Positions 5,368 through 5,422 of a stretch of DNA of 5,422 nucleotides are shown piece by piece. Position 1 is the stretch's first letter. Each line of letters opens with the position of its first letter. Source of the DNA: an uncultured Clostridia bacterium (GTDB lineage Bacteria; Bacillota; Clostridia; Oscillospirales; CAG-272); NCBI GenBank assembly GCA_937894775.1, contig CALAXC010000416.1:1-5422 (forward strand). Direction: 5' to 3'. Made by a program: the position numbers and the translations under genes. The notes under the pieces were generated by a model, which saw only the letters and a list, made by a program, of their open reading frames with translations, did not search any database and was not told the DNA's origin.

Positions 5368-5422
5368 TAAAATTACTTAGGTATATGAAAAAGCGGGAAC
5401 GCTGGATGGTTCTCGCGGCTAT
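5364..5422 (+). CDS. Start of an ABC-exporter subunit (partial, runs off the right edge)
   Basis: Only 19 codons are present: MIKLLRYMKKRERWMVLAA. The pattern of a short amphipathic start (KLLRYMKKRE) entering a hydrophobic helix is typical of the elbow helix and first membrane span of type IV ABC exporters (fused permease-ATPase), which in Clostridia often follow a MarR gene and come as heterodimer pairs. AAAAGGAGA (5346-5354) provides a ribosome binding site about ten bases upstream, and the start overlaps the stop of the MarR remnant as ATGA. Whether a second subunit follows, and what is exported, cannot be seen. The family call rests on a short N-terminus plus context. Confidence 0.6.
   Translation, partial: MIKLLRYMKKRERWMVLAA

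Noticed and set aside
1..5422. CRISPR array, tRNA or rRNA genes.
   Set aside because: I saw no regularly spaced repeats, tRNA cloverleaf with TTCGA-type arm, or rRNA signatures on either strand.

Overview
The window looks like accessory DNA from a low-to-mid GC Gram-positive anaerobe, most likely a gut Clostridia (Lachnospiraceae/Oscillospiraceae type). The pointers are strong AGGAG-type ribosome binding sites, sigma-A promoters with 17-bp spacers, U-tract terminators and the families present. I infer the taxon from style and have not run a search. All four complete genes and the partial one read rightward.

Left part (1-656) holds no convincing gene. It contains a dense set of inverted repeats. 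Inside a dyad at about 323-445 lies TGCGCCCT preceded by an A-run, which resembles the nick region of MOBQ/MobA-type transfer origins. I therefore read 1-470 as a possible mobilisation/oriT region of an integrative or mobilisable element. A clear promoter (507-535) and a leader with two nested perfect 8-bp stems (574-636) lead into a 70-aa helix-turn-helix protein (657-869).

Middle part (870-2140): a 200-base gap contains only a short hydrophobic open frame on the minus strand. It is followed by an AT-rich 263-aa polytopic membrane protein of the DUF2238/YjdF type (1069-1860). A non-coding stretch then ends in two consecutive intrinsic-terminator hairpins (2016-2060 and 2085-2117), which insulate the next operon.

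Right part (2141-5422) is the main feature: a tight operon with its own promoter and a probable MarR operator overlapping the -10 box. The order is a MarR-family repressor, a single-domain RelQ-like (p)ppGpp synthetase, a complete FtsH AAA+ zinc protease, and the first 19 codons of what looks like an ABC-exporter subunit. Between ftsH and the ABC gene lies a decayed C-terminal fragment of a second MarR gene whose stop codon overlaps the ABC start (ATGA). This suggests that a marR-synthetase-ftsH block was spliced into an older marR-ABC exporter operon, putting an alarmone synthetase and a membrane protease under the same ligand-responsive control as a drug/peptide exporter. The grouping and scar are read from the sequence; the functional coupling is inference.
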